Assembly: GCA_947494715.1 (NCBI GenBank)
Contig: CANLWG010000001.1
Location: 1 to 64,000, forward strand
From: an uncultured Flavobacteriaceae bacterium
GTDB lineage: Bacteria > Bacteroidota > Bacteroidia > Flavobacteriales > Flavobacteriaceae
Length of the DNA stretch: 64,000 nucleotides
Reading direction: 5' to 3'
Shown piece after piece: positions 54,921 to 63,943 of this stretch. Both the position numbers and the translations under genes were made by a program. The notes beneath the pieces are model-generated. The model was given only the letters and a program-made list of their open reading frames with translations. It did no database searches and was not told the origin of the DNA. Positions within the stretch are counted from its first letter, which is position 1; every line of letters begins with the position of its first letter.

Positions 54921-56180
54921 ATGAAGTATTGCCTCCATAGGAATTGGAGATTTCTGTATTTTACCCTATTTACCTTTCTTTTGGTCCACCCCGGTTTTTC
55001 ACAGGAAGAAGCTAAAGCAAAAGACCGTATCAAACTCTTTATCGAATGTAGTTGTGAGCGAAGCTATATTAGACAGGAAATCAATTTCGTGGATCATGTT
55101 CGTGATCAGGGTTTGGCCAATGTAAATCTTTTTATCTATGACATTGCCAATGGGAGCGGTGGACGTACCTATAAATTGGAATTTGAAGGGGTTGGGGAAT
55201 ATGAAGGTACCTTGGTACAACGCTCCTATGACACCAATGTAAACATGACTGCCGATGAAGTGCGCAATGGCTTGGTAGTTACTGTTAAATCAGGTCTTTT
55301 GTCCTATCTCATACAGTCAGATCTGGCCGATAAGATAGATTACAAAATTACTGCAGAAGGACTGACCCAAATACAGGATATCGATTTTGACGACCCCTGG
55401 AACAATTGGATTTTTGAAGTGTATGGCGAAGCGGACCTGGATAGGGAAACCAGTAGAAGGGAATTTGAATACGAAGTTGGTTTTGAGAGCGACCATGTTA
55501 CCGAAAACTGGCGTATAAGGACCGACCTACAATTGAATCAGGCCAATAGTGAATTTGAACGCGACGATGAGACCTTTACCAGTGAACGGTTTCGCTATTC
55601 GGGTGCCGGAAGTATTGTTAGAAGCTTATCCGATCACTGGTCCGCAGGTGTTTTTGGAGGTGCCCGGCATGATACGTTCACCAATCTCGATTTTAGGTAT
55701 TACTTTACACCAGCTATTGAGTACAACATTTTTCCTTATCGTGAGGTACTACGCAGGGAAATCGTATTTGCCTATAAAATAGGATATTTCCATAACGATT
55801 ATATTGAACCTACCATATTTGGAAAGATGCAAGAAGGTATCTTCAACCACTCCTTGGATGTGCAGGTCCGTTATCGACAACCCTGGGGCAATATCTATTC
55901 CCGCTTAAGGGGCTCTACCTTTCTGGACGATTTTGAAAAAAATAGGATACAACTTTTTGGCAGGTTCTCCATACGGGTCTTTAAGGGTCTGGCCATAAGC
56001 TTTTCCGGGGACTTCGAAATTATCAGAGATCAGATTAACCTACCTGCCGGGGATGCCTCTATAGAGGATGTATTATTGCAGCAACGGCAAATCGCAACGG
56101 ACTTTGAACTAGGGCTCGGGTTTGGTCTAAGCTATACTTTTGGCTCGGCCTTCAATAATATTATCAATACCAGATTATAA
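54921..56180 (+). CDS. Outer-membrane-like protein of unknown function
   Basis: 419 residues with a signal peptide (LFTFLLVHPGFSQ). Residues about 30-155 are a mixed domain (KLFIECSCERSYIRQEINFV, including two close Cys). The C-terminal two thirds are amphipathic strands with aromatic ends (FGGARHDTFTNLDFRYYF, SIRVFKGLAISFSGDFEI) as in DUF481-type barrels. No enzymatic motif. Followed by an esterase-like lipoprotein 36 bp on. Confidence 0.75.
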   Translation: MKYCLHRNWRFLYFTLFTFLLVHPGFSQEEAKAKDRIKLFIECSCERSYIRQEINFVDHVRDQGLANVNLFIYDIANGSGGRTYKLEFEGVGEYEGTLVQRSYDTNVNMTADEVRNGLVVTVKSGLLSYLIQSDLADKIDYKITAEGLTQIQDIDFDDPWNNWIFEVYGEADLDRETSRREFEYEVGFESDHVTENWRIRTDLQLNQANSEFERDDETFTSERFRYSGAGSIVRSLSDHWSAGVFGGARHDTFTNLDFRYYFTPAIEYNIFPYREVLRREIVFAYKIGYFHNDYIEPTIFGKMQEGIFNHSLDVQVRYRQPWGNIYSRLRGSTFLDDFEKNRIQLFGRFSIRVFKGLAISFSGDFEIIRDQINLPAGDASIEDVLLQQRQIATDFELGLGFGLSYTFGSAFNNIINTRL

Positions 56181-56216
56181 CTTTCATTGGGTATCTTTAT
56201 GATGTAACAAACCAGA

Positions 56217-57002
56217 ATGAGACGCTTTTTAATACTGTGCATAGTTTTAATGGCCTCTTGCGGACCAAAGAAGTCCGATCAAGATATATCCGCCTATCAA
56301 AAGATGGAATTCAAAGACGGGACCGGGACACTTCCCTACCGTATTTTGTTGCCGGAAAACTATGATAGGGATAAAGCATATCCGTTGGTATTGGTATTGC
56401 ATGGGGCTGGGGAAAGAGGAAATGACAATGAAGCCCAATTGAGCTATGGTGCGGACTTATTTCTCCAACAGGATATCCGGAAAGAGTATCCCGCCATTGT
56501 TGTCTTTCCCCAATGTCCGGAGGATGGATACTGGGCCAATGTAAAAAAGGAACAGTTTCTTCTGTTCTTTACCTTTACTTTTTATCCAAATGGCGAACCT
56601 ACTCCGGCAATGGAATCGCTTCAAGGGTTAATAGAAGATCTTACAGAAAGCTATAAAATAGATTCCAAAAGAATGTATGTGGGCGGACTCTCTATGGGAG
56701 GTATGGGAACATTGGAGCTTGTGCGAAGAAATCCCGAGACTTTTGCCGCCGCCTTTAGCATTTGTGGCGGTGCCCATCCGGATACGGCCCCCCAACTAGT
56801 GGGTACACCACTATGGCTTTTTCACGGGGATTCCGACATGGTAGTAGACTATGAACATTCCCAAAAAATGGCTGCCGCTTTAAAAAAGGCAGGAGGCGAA
56901 GTTAAATTCACTACCTATGAAGATGTAAACCATAACAGCTGGGAAAATGCCTTTGTGGAGCCCGAACTTTTGCCTTGGTTGTTCTCACATTCCAAGGAAT
57001 AA
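56217..57002 (+). CDS. Alpha/beta-hydrolase lipoprotein (carboxylesterase / prolyl oligopeptidase-like)
   Basis: 261 residues. Lipoprotein signal CIVLMASCGPKK. Hydrolase motifs: LVLVLHGAGERGNDN (oxyanion region), GGLSMGGMG (nucleophile Ser), HGDSDMVV (Asp) and DVNHNSW (His). Similar to secreted phospholipase/carboxylesterase or xylan-esterase-like proteins; substrate unknown. Confidence 0.88.
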   Translation: MRRFLILCIVLMASCGPKKSDQDISAYQKMEFKDGTGTLPYRILLPENYDRDKAYPLVLVLHGAGERGNDNEAQLSYGADLFLQQDIRKEYPAIVVFPQCPEDGYWANVKKEQFLLFFTFTFYPNGEPTPAMESLQGLIEDLTESYKIDSKRMYVGGLSMGGMGTLELVRRNPETFAAAFSICGGAHPDTAPQLVGTPLWLFHGDSDMVVDYEHSQKMAAALKKAGGEVKFTTYEDVNHNSWENAFVEPELLPWLFSHSKE

Positions 57003-57039
57003 ATTTAAATTATTCCATCTTCAAGGGAAAATCTATGGC

Positions 57040-57047
57040 TATCTTTG
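57040..57047 (+). promoter_or_regulatory. -7 element before the exonuclease gene
   Basis: TATCTTTG matches TAnnTTTG, just 6 bp before the ATG at 57054, which implies a very short leader; no clear TTG upstream. Confidence 0.35.
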
Positions 57048-57053
57048 CCAAAT

Positions 57054-57830
57054 ATGGAATTAAAACTCACAAAACCCATTTGTTTTTTTGATCTGGAGAC
57101 CACTGGCACCAATGTGGCCAAGGATAGGATAGTGGAAATTTCCATTTTGAAAATACATCCCAATGGGAACAAGGAAAGTATGACCTGGTTGGTAAATCCC
57201 GAAATGAAGATTCCTGAAGAGGTAATTGCCGTTCATGGTATTTCCAATGAAAAAGTGGCTGATGAACCTACGTTCAAAGAGCTCTCTACCGAGATTTATA
57301 GTATGATCAAGGACAGTGATTTGGGAGGATTCAATTCCAATCGTTTTGATATTCCCCTGTTGGCCGAAGAGATGCTTCGGGCCGATATAGATTTTGACAT
57401 GAAAAATATGGTTTCGGTAGACGTACAGACCATTTTCCACAAAATGGAAAAACGTACTTTGGCCGCTGCCTATAAATTTTATTGTGATAAGGAATTGACC
57501 GATGCCCATAGTGCGGAAGCGGATACCCAAGCTACCTATGAAGTCTTGCTTTCACAATTGGAACGTTACCCGGAATTGGAGAATAATGTGAAGAAATTGG
57601 CCGAGTTCTCAACGCATAAGAAGATGGTAGACTTTGCAGGATTCATTGCTTTGGATGATAATGGTGAGGAGGTCTTTTCTTTTGGAAAGCACAGAGGTAA
57701 AAAAGTATTGGATGTTTTGGAACAGGAACCGGGCTATTTCGGATGGATCCAAAATGCGGACTTTCCCTTATACACCAAAAAAGTACTGACAGGAATACGA
57801 CTTAAAAGCCTTAACTCCAAGTTGGGATGA
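57054..57830 (+). CDS. DEDDh-type 3'-5' exonuclease with ExoX-like C-terminus
   Basis: 258 residues. Metal site: FFDLETTG (Asp, Glu), VHGISNEKV, GFNSNRFDIPLL (Asp) and HSAEADTQATYEVL (His, Asp), as in DnaQ/PolC epsilon-type exonucleases. A second C-terminal domain at about 205-255 (FSFGKHRGKKVLDVLEQEPG, FPLYTKKVL) is the type found after ExoX-like nucleases. DNA repair or proofreading is likely. The ATG is preferred to a TTG three codons earlier. Confidence 0.9.
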   Translation: MELKLTKPICFFDLETTGTNVAKDRIVEISILKIHPNGNKESMTWLVNPEMKIPEEVIAVHGISNEKVADEPTFKELSTEIYSMIKDSDLGGFNSNRFDIPLLAEEMLRADIDFDMKNMVSVDVQTIFHKMEKRTLAAAYKFYCDKELTDAHSAEADTQATYEVLLSQLERYPELENNVKKLAEFSTHKKMVDFAGFIALDDNGEEVFSFGKHRGKKVLDVLEQEPGYFGWIQNADFPLYTKKVLTGIRLKSLNSKLG

Positions 57831-57900
57831 AAATTGTATTGTTCAGTAGGCAGTGAACGAAATTGGTCAATATACATTTATAAACTTCTACACTTTTTGA

Positions 57901-58128
57901 ATTTAACACTTGAACTTGTTCCCATTAACCCATTAACCCATTAACCCATTAACCCAATAACCCTGTAACCCAGTAACCCAGTAACCCAGTAACTCAATAA
58001 TCCAGTAACTCAATAAACCCCAAAACTATTTGATCCTGACACTTGAATTTGACACTTGAACTTGTTCTCAATAACTAATAACCCAATAACCCAATAACCC
58101 GATAACCCAGTAACCAATAAAACCCAAC
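57901..58128. repeat. Intergenic 8-bp tandem repeats flanked by a duplicated word
   Basis: Two arrays of an 8-bp unit (CCCATTAA, CCCAGTAA, CCCAATAA) at about 57921-58020 and 58069-58128, with gradual drift between variants. Each is preceded by the word ACACTTGAACTTGTTC (57906-57921 and about 58051-58066), so a block of about 145 bp appears duplicated. The region between the exonuclease and FAH-family genes holds nothing else. Not CRISPR: units are too short and there are no spacers. Confidence 0.8.
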
Positions 58129-58132
58129 CCTA

Positions 58133-58744
58133 ATGAAACTCATCTGCATAGGTCGGAACTACACCGAACATATTCAGGAACTGGCCAATGAAAAACCTAC
58201 TTCTCCAGTTATATTTATTAAACCGGATTCGGCCATACTGCCCAAGGAGCAGGATTTTTATATTCCGGAATTTTCCAATGATGTGCATTATGAGGTTGAA
58301 GTATTGGTGAAAATCAAAAAGGTTGGAAAGCATATCCATGAAAAATTCGCGCATACCTATTATGATGAAATAGGTCTGGGTATCGATTTCACGGCCAGGG
58401 ACTTGCAATCCCAATTAAAGGAAAAAGGATTACCTTGGGAAAAAGCCAAGGGTTTTGACGGGGCTGCCGTTATTGGCGAATGGTTACCGAAGACCAAATT
58501 TAAAAATTTAGATGAACTGAATTTTTCACTCTTTAAAAATGGAGAGGAAGTACAAAAGGGAAATACGGCCTTGATGCTGTGGAAGATAGATGAACTCATT
58601 TCCTATGCGTCCCAATTTTTTATGCTGAAAAAAGGGGATGTTATTTTTACCGGCACTCCGGCCGGTGTTGGAAGAATTCAGGCAAATGACTATCTTTCGG
58701 GAGTATTGGAGGGGCAGGAACTATTTTCCGTAAAAATTAAGTAG
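58133..58744 (+). CDS. Fumarylacetoacetate hydrolase family protein
   Basis: 203 residues, the short FAHD1-like form. IGRNYTEHIQELANE, PVIFIKPDSAIL, DVHYEVEVLVKI (metal-binding Glu pair), GIDFTARDLQSQLKEKG, KGFDGAAVIGEW and FTGTPAGVG are family signatures. Likely acylpyruvase or oxaloacetate decarboxylase activity. Followed with no gap by the Hpt gene. Confidence 0.93.
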   Translation: MKLICIGRNYTEHIQELANEKPTSPVIFIKPDSAILPKEQDFYIPEFSNDVHYEVEVLVKIKKVGKHIHEKFAHTYYDEIGLGIDFTARDLQSQLKEKGLPWEKAKGFDGAAVIGEWLPKTKFKNLDELNFSLFKNGEEVQKGNTALMLWKIDELISYASQFFMLKKGDVIFTGTPAGVGRIQANDYLSGVLEGQELFSVKIK

Positions 58745-59083
58745 ATGATTTATAATCTTGATAAAATCAATGAAATGGCCGAGGGAGATGAAGATTTCAT
58801 CAATTCCGTCGTTTCGGTATTTTTAGAAGAAGTGCCCCAAGATTTGGAAGCTTTACAAAGTGCCTTGGAGCAAGGGAACTATGATCAGGTGTACAAATTA
58901 GCCCATAAAATAAAGCCCAATGTAGATCTCTTGGGCATGGAACAGACAAGGGCCGCTGCTTTGGAAATAGAGACCTTGGGGAAGAAAGAAACCAATATGG
59001 CGGAGATTGAAAGAATTTTTCCCTCTCTTAAAAAAGATATTGACCAGGTAGTCTCCGAGCTTAAAAAAGACTTTGGTCTATAA
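58745..59083 (+). CDS. Histidine phosphotransfer (Hpt) domain protein
   Basis: 112 residues, one Hpt four-helix domain. The phosphorylated His lies in [16 protein letters not shown] (usual HKLKG-type motif; here HKIKPN). It relays phosphate between a hybrid sensor and a response regulator, but no partner is nearby. Abuts the FAH-family gene; its stop overlaps the cinA start by one base. Confidence 0.9.
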   Translation: MIYNLDKINEMAEGDEDFINSVVSVFLEEVPQDLEALQSALEQGNYDQVYKLAHKIKPNVDLLGMEQTRAAALEIETLGKKETNMAEIERIFPSLKKDIDQVVSELKKDFGL

Positions 59084-60330
59084 TGCTTGCCGAAATCATT
59101 ACCATTGGCGACGAGATTCTCATTGGCCAAATAGTAGATACCAACTCAGCCTTTATTGCTAAGGAACTGAACAAAATTGGGGTTTCCGTTTTCCAGATAA
59201 CTTCGGTGCAGGACGATAACGACCATATTCTAAAAGCACTGGCAGAAGCCGAGGAAAGGGCAAGTATTGTTATTGTTACCGGCGGATTGGGTCCTACCAA
59301 GGATGATGTCACCAAGAATGCGTTTTGCGAGTTTTTCCAGGATACCTTGGTCAAGGATACAAAGGTTCTGGCGTATATTGAACATTTGTTCGCCAATTAT
59401 ATTTCCACCCCCATTTCGGATATCAATAGGCAGCAGGCATGGGTACCTTCAAAAGCAATAGTATTGCACAATGCCCATGGAACCGCGCCAGGTATGTGGA
59501 TGCAGTCCAACGGGGTATCCTTCGTTTCCCTTCCGGGAGTTCCTTTTGAGATGAAAAATTTGATGGTAAACGAGGTAATTCCGAAAATCGTGGAAAAGTA
59601 CCAACGCCCCTATATTCTGCATAAGACTTTGGTCACTTACGGTTTGGGAGAAAGTGCAATTGCCGAGAAAATCGAATCTTGGGAAGAAAATCTCCCGTCT
59701 TTCATCAAAATGGCCTATTTGCCCAACCTAGGGAAAGTCCGATTACGGTTAACGGCCAAAGGGACAAATAAGAAAGTTTTGGAAGATGCTATTGAGGAGG
59801 CATCGCAAGGACTATATCCTTTGATCGGTGATATTCTGTATGGTACCGAAGATGAAGAGACCCTGGAAGAGGTAGTTGCAAAACTGTTGACCAAAAAAAG
59901 TAGGACCTTGGCCACGGCCGAAAGCTTTACCGGAGGAAAAATCGCCCAGCAATTGACCAGTATACCCGGAGCTTCAACCTATTTTAAGGGAAGTGTGGTG
60001 AGCTATGCCACGGAAACCAAGATCGATTTGCTTGGCGTACCTCAGGATATGATTCAGAAACACTCTGTCGTAAGTGCCGAAGTCGCTAAAATCATGGCTG
60101 CAAACGTAAAACATTTGCTTAAGGCCCATTTTGCCATTGCCACTACCGGAAATGCAGGTCCTACCAAAGGAGATTCGGATGCCGAAATCGGAACCGTCTA
60201 TATTGCTATTGCCACTCCGGAGCGTGTTTTTGCCGAAAAATTCAATATGGGAAATCATAGGGAACGTATCGTTCAAAAGTCTGTTCATAAGGCACTTGAA
60301 TTACTTCAGAAAGAAATTTTAAAAATCTGA
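59083..60330 (+). CDS. cinA: CinA-family nicotinamide-nucleotide amidase
   Basis: 415 residues. N-terminal MoaB/MogA-like domain at about 1-170 ([35 protein letters not shown]). C-terminal PncC-type amidase at about 255-415 ([59 protein letters not shown]). It deamidates NMN in pyridine-nucleotide recycling. Start overlaps the Hpt stop by one base. Confidence 0.95.
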   Translation: MLAEIITIGDEILIGQIVDTNSAFIAKELNKIGVSVFQITSVQDDNDHILKALAEAEERASIVIVTGGLGPTKDDVTKNAFCEFFQDTLVKDTKVLAYIEHLFANYISTPISDINRQQAWVPSKAIVLHNAHGTAPGMWMQSNGVSFVSLPGVPFEMKNLMVNEVIPKIVEKYQRPYILHKTLVTYGLGESAIAEKIESWEENLPSFIKMAYLPNLGKVRLRLTAKGTNKKVLEDAIEEASQGLYPLIGDILYGTEDEETLEEVVAKLLTKKSRTLATAESFTGGKIAQQLTSIPGASTYFKGSVVSYATETKIDLLGVPQDMIQKHSVVSAEVAKIMAANVKHLLKAHFAIATTGNAGPTKGDSDAEIGTVYIAIATPERVFAEKFNMGNHRERIVQKSVHKALELLQKEILKI

Positions 60331-60338
60331 ACTAAATT

Positions 60339-60369
60339 TTGTCCGTACCGCAAAAAAGATATAAATTTG
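60339..60369 (+). promoter_or_regulatory. Bacteroidota-type promoter for the rpmB operon
   Basis: TTG at 60339-60341 and TAAATTTG at 60362-60369, 20 nt apart, a full consensus match, 27 bp before rpmB. Confidence 0.65.
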
Positions 60370-60396
60370 CACCCTGTTTAAAGAAAATCCAGCGCA

Positions 60397-60633
60397 ATGT
60401 CAAAAGTTTGTGAAATTACGGGTAAAAGGGCAATGTTCGGAAACAACGTTTCGTTTTCCATCAACAAAACGAGAAGAAGGTTTAATGTTAACCTTTCCAA
60501 AAAGCGTTTCTACATCCCTGAGGAAGATCGTTGGGTTACGTTGAAAGTTTCCGCCAAAGCATTGAAGATAATCAACAAAAAAGGTATTTCCGCTGTTTTA
60601 AAGGAAGCCAAGGCACAAGGATTTATAAAGTAA
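60397..60633 (+). CDS. rpmB: 50S ribosomal protein L28
   Basis: 78 residues. [20 protein letters not shown] near the start, then [20 protein letters not shown] and the basic tail. First gene of an operon with L33 (4-bp gap) and DUF4295. Confidence 0.97.
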   Translation: MSKVCEITGKRAMFGNNVSFSINKTRRRFNVNLSKKRFYIPEEDRWVTLKVSAKALKIINKKGISAVLKEAKAQGFIK

Positions 60634-60637
60634 TACA

Positions 60638-60820
60638 ATGGCAAAGAAGGGAAATAGGGTACAGGTTATTTTGGAGTGTACAGAGCACAAGAATTCAGGT
60701 GTTCCGGGTACCTCCAGGTACATCACTACAAAAAATAAGAAAAACACCCCGGAGCGGATAGAAATTAAAAAATACAATCCAATTCTTAGGAAGGTAACGG
60801 TACATAAAGAAATAAAGTAA
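60638..60820 (+). CDS. rpmG: 50S ribosomal protein L33
   Basis: 60 residues. [20 protein letters not shown] and the C-terminal [14 protein letters not shown] are typical; the zinc-binding Cys pairs of some L33 are missing, so this is the zinc-free form. Follows L28, as in other Bacteroidota. Confidence 0.97.
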   Translation: MAKKGNRVQVILECTEHKNSGVPGTSRYITTKNKKNTPERIEIKKYNPILRKVTVHKEIK

Positions 60821-60840
60821 ATTTCCGCCAAAACGGAAAT
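60821..60840 (+). other. Intra-operon hairpin after rpmG
   Basis: ATTTCCG / CGGAAAT, perfect 7-bp stem, 6-nt loop, starting at the first base after the rpmG stop. No T-run, so a processing or stability element is more likely than a terminator. Confidence 0.5.
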
Positions 60841-60860
60841 AGAACATAACAATACGAGTC

Positions 60861-61013
60861 ATGGCAAAGAAAACGGTAGCAACCTTACAATCCAGTTCAA
60901 AGAGATTGACCAAGGCAATAAAAATGGTAAAATCACCTAAGTCAGGGGCCTATACTTTTGTAGAATCCGTTATGCCACCGGAATTGGTAAATGAATGGAT
61001 CGCGAAAAAGTAA
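60861..61013 (+). CDS. DUF4295 ribosome-associated small protein
   Basis: 50 residues: MAKKTVATLQSSSKRLTKAI, then MVKSPKSGAYTFVESVM and ending WIAKK. DUF4295 is a Bacteroidota-specific, very basic family encoded after rpmG, thought to act with the ribosome. 40 bp after rpmG, past the hairpin; followed by a terminator. Confidence 0.93.
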   Translation: MAKKTVATLQSSSKRLTKAIKMVKSPKSGAYTFVESVMPPELVNEWIAKK

Positions 61014-61034
61014 CGAAACTTCCAAACACATAGA

Positions 61035-61068
61035 AAAGCCGTCCGCCAATTGGTAGACGGCTTTTTTT
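61035..61068 (+). terminator. Terminator of the rpmB-rpmG-DUF4295 operon
   Basis: AAAGCCGTC / GACGGCTTT stem (61035-61043, 61056-61064), loop containing CCAATTGG, then a run of T. 21 bp after the DUF4295 stop. Confidence 0.88.
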
Positions 61069-61247
61069 ATGGATAAGACCCAAACTTCAAATGCCGGAGC
61101 ATATGGAAATTTGATGGTAAACACCGTTGCCTCCCTATTGTATAGCCTCAACTTTCCTATATTGGATTTATTTCAGTATTGTCCTGGTGCCTATTTTAAA
61201 ATCGTTTCTTTTGTGTGGTTTCTTCATCTTGTACAAAGGACTTTCCC

Positions 61248-61279
61248 TTGGGTTTACGCCATTTACTTTCATATCTTTG
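61248..61279 (+). promoter_or_regulatory. Bacteroidota-type promoter for ftsY
   Basis: TTG at 61248-61250 and TATCTTTG at 61272-61279, 21 nt apart, a full match, 22 bp before the ftsY ATG. Confidence 0.65.
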
Positions 61280-61301
61280 ACAAAAGCATTTTTTAGGACG
61301 T

Positions 61302-62258
61302 ATGAGCGTATTCAAAAACATATTTTCTGCCAAGAAAAAGGAAACGTTGGACAAAGGGCTGGAAAAGACCAAGACGAATTTTTTCTCAAAATTGAGCAAG
61401 GCGGTAGCCGGTAAATCCAAGGTAGATGATGATGTATTGGATAACCTGGAAGAGGTTTTGGTAACCTCGGATGTTGGTGTGGATACCACCCTAAAAATCA
61501 TTGAACGTATTGAGGCTAGGGTGGCCAAGGATAAATATATGGGAACCGACGAATTGAATACGATTCTTAGGGAAGAAATTGCCGGCCTACTTTCGGAAAC
61601 CCATACCGGGGAAGAAACGGAATATATTATCCCCATGGATAAAAGACCCTTTGTTATTATGGTCGTTGGAGTCAATGGGGTGGGTAAGACCACGACCATA
61701 GGAAAATTGGCCCATCAGTTCAAAAAACAAGGATTAAAAGTGGTACTCGGTGCCGCTGACACCTTTCGTGCCGCGGCCATAGATCAACTACAAGTCTGGG
61801 CAGATAGGGTAGATGTACCCATTGTAAAACAAAAAATGGGCAGTGATCCTGCTTCTGTTGCTTTTGACACCCTAAGTTCTGCTGTTTCCCAGGGAACCGA
61901 TGTCGTAATTATTGATACGGCAGGTCGCTTGCACAACAAGGTGAATTTGATGAACGAGTTGACCAAGGTGAAAAAGGTAATGCAAAAAGTGGTGGACGAT
62001 ACCCCACATGAAGTTTTATTGGTATTGGATGGTTCCACCGGACAGAACGCTTTTGAACAGGCCAAACAGTTTACCAAAGCTACCGAAGTAACCGCATTGG
62101 CGGTCACCAAATTGGATGGTACCGCAAAAGGCGGGGTGGTAATAGGCATTTCAGATCAGTTTCAGATTCCTGTCAAATATATAGGGGTAGGTGAGGGTAT
62201 GGAGGATCTTCAGGTTTTCAATAAGTATGAATTCGTGGATTCCTTTTTTAAGATCTAG
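61302..62258 (+). CDS. ftsY: Signal recognition particle receptor FtsY
   Basis: 318 residues. N domain at about 20-100; SRP GTPase motifs GVNGVGKTTTIGKLA (P loop), DTFRAAAIDQLQVWA, DTAGRLHN, TKLDGTAKGGVVIG. Short N-terminus without the acidic A domain. It docks SRP-ribosome complexes at the inner membrane. Confidence 0.97.
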   Translation: MSVFKNIFSAKKKETLDKGLEKTKTNFFSKLSKAVAGKSKVDDDVLDNLEEVLVTSDVGVDTTLKIIERIEARVAKDKYMGTDELNTILREEIAGLLSETHTGEETEYIIPMDKRPFVIMVVGVNGVGKTTTIGKLAHQFKKQGLKVVLGAADTFRAAAIDQLQVWADRVDVPIVKQKMGSDPASVAFDTLSSAVSQGTDVVIIDTAGRLHNKVNLMNELTKVKKVMQKVVDDTPHEVLLVLDGSTGQNAFEQAKQFTKATEVTALAVTKLDGTAKGGVVIGISDQFQIPVKYIGVGEGMEDLQVFNKYEFVDSFFKI

Positions 62259-62398
62259 GAGAAGAATTAATAATTGGATTAAGGAGATTGATTCCCAGTT
62301 GATATTCTGGGACTTTGTATGGGGTAATGATATAACTACAGGATAATTTTCGTGGCTTATGGATATAGAAAGGTTTTGTGCAATACGAAAACAGCTTC

Positions 62399-63139
62399 AT
62401 GTATAAAGCCTATATCCTGGACATATCAAAAAAGCTATGGGCTGCGGTTACGGATCTGATTCCGATAATTGTGGTAGTGGTTTTTTTTCAAACAGCCGTT
62501 ATTCAACAGCCTTTCCCGGAAATCGGTGAAGTTATAATAGGCATCCTGTTCGTTATAGTCGGTTTAATGCTTTTTATTGAGGGATTGGAGATGGGGTTGT
62601 TTCCCATTGGGGAGGCCATGGCCTATGCACTGGCAAAGAAGGGAAGTCTTTTTTGGTTACTGATTTTTTCGTTTGCATTGGGTTTTTCGACCACTATTGC
62701 AGAACCGGCACTGATAGCCGTAGCAAAGGAAGCTTCGGTAATATCTTCGGATGCCGGGTTAATCGAGAACGATCAAAGGACCATGAAGACTTATGCGTTT
62801 GGCTTGCGCTTGGCGGTTGCCTTTTCTGTGGGTTTGGCCATTGTTATTGGCGTATTGCGCATTCTTAAGGGTTGGCCCTTATATTATTTGATTATAGGGG
62901 GTTATGTATTGGTTATGTTGATGACCATCATTGCCCCTGAGGAAATCGTTGGTCTGGCGTATGATGCAGGCGGCGTTACTACCTCGACCATTACCGTGCC
63001 ATTGGTGACGGCCTTGGGCGTTGGTTTGGCTACAGTAATAAAAGGCAGGAGCCCCTTACTGGATGGTTTTGGTCTTATTGCTTTTGCGTCACTTTTACCT
63101 ATGGTTTTTGTAATGGCGTATGGGTTGTTTTGGTTTTAG
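62399..63139 (+). CDS. DUF1538 membrane protein (first of a pair)
   Basis: 246 residues from this ATG (a GTG at 62378 is an alternative). About seven hydrophobic segments. Family motifs: PIIVVVVFFQTAV, EGLEMGLFPIGEAMAY, FSTTIAEPALIAVA, AYDAGGVTTSTITVPLVTAL, DGFGLIAFASLLPM. DUF1538 proteins come in pairs; I recall a pair (UmpAB) reported as a cation/proton antiporter, not verified here. A weak hairpin at 62293-62312 separates it from ftsY. Confidence 0.9.
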   Translation: MYKAYILDISKKLWAAVTDLIPIIVVVVFFQTAVIQQPFPEIGEVIIGILFVIVGLMLFIEGLEMGLFPIGEAMAYALAKKGSLFWLLIFSFALGFSTTIAEPALIAVAKEASVISSDAGLIENDQRTMKTYAFGLRLAVAFSVGLAIVIGVLRILKGWPLYYLIIGGYVLVMLMTIIAPEEIVGLAYDAGGVTTSTITVPLVTALGVGLATVIKGRSPLLDGFGLIAFASLLPMVFVMAYGLFWF

Positions 63140-63154
63140 TTAAAGACATAGCTT

Positions 63155-63943
63155 ATGTTTGATTTTATGATGGAATTTGTATGGATCCTTATATATACCT
63201 TTAGGGACGTACTACCTATCATAGTATTGATTATTTTCTTTCAGTTGGTGGTCTTAAAACAACCTATACCCCATTTGAGGAAAGTTATATTGGGAGGGAT
63301 TTATGTGGTGCTTGGACTCGCGTTGTTTCTTATGGGATTGGAAAAAGCCCTTTTTCCTCTCGGGAAAATTATGGCCACGCAATTGTCCGACCCCACTTTT
63401 ATAGAGGCTAGTGGAAACGCATTGACCAATTGGGAGTCGTATTATTGGATTTATATTTTTGCCGCGTTAATTGGATTTTCCACAACAATTGCAGAGCCGT
63501 CACTTATTGCCGTTGCCATGAAAGCGGGAGAAGTTTCAGCCGGGACCATAGACCCTTGGGGACTTAGGATAACCGTAGCAATAGGAGTGGCCTTTGCTTT
63601 GGCTTTGGGTACGTTTCGAATAGTAACCGGAACACCCTTGTATATATATATTATGGCGGGGTATATGGTTGTAATTGTCCAGACCATTTTTGCGCCAAAA
63701 AGACTTATTGCGATAGCGTATGACTCGGGAGGAGTTACGACCTCTACCGTTACCGTACCCTTGGTGGCCGCTCTTGGCTTGGGGTTATCCAGTGCGGTAC
63801 CGGGTAGAAATCCTGCAGTGGATGGATTTGGCCTTATAGCTTTTGCCAGCTTATTTCCCATTATAACCGTATTGGGCTATGCGCAGGTTATGAGCCTGAA
63901 AAATAGAGTATTAAAAACTAAAATGGAGAAAGATGCAGTTTAA
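63155..63943 (+). CDS. DUF1538 membrane protein (second of a pair)
   Basis: 262 residues. Same motifs as its neighbour: GLALFLMGLEKALFPLGKIM, FSTTIAEPSLIAVAM, AYDSGGVTTSTVTVPLVAAL, DGFGLIAFASLFPI. It appears to be an old duplicate; the two very likely form one transporter. 15 bp after the first gene. Its stop lies inside the start of the PII-like gene. Confidence 0.9.
   Translation: MFDFMMEFVWILIYTFRDVLPIIVLIIFFQLVVLKQPIPHLRKVILGGIYVVLGLALFLMGLEKALFPLGKIMATQLSDPTFIEASGNALTNWESYYWIYIFAALIGFSTTIAEPSLIAVAMKAGEVSAGTIDPWGLRITVAIGVAFALALGTFRIVTGTPLYIYIMAGYMVVIVQTIFAPKRLIAIAYDSGGVTTSTVTVPLVAALGLGLSSAVPGRNPAVDGFGLIAFASLFPIITVLGYAQVMSLKNRVLKTKMEKDAV

Noticed and set aside
57901-58128. CRISPR-like array
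   Set aside because: Units are 8 bp, directly adjacent, without spacers, and no cas genes lie nearby.
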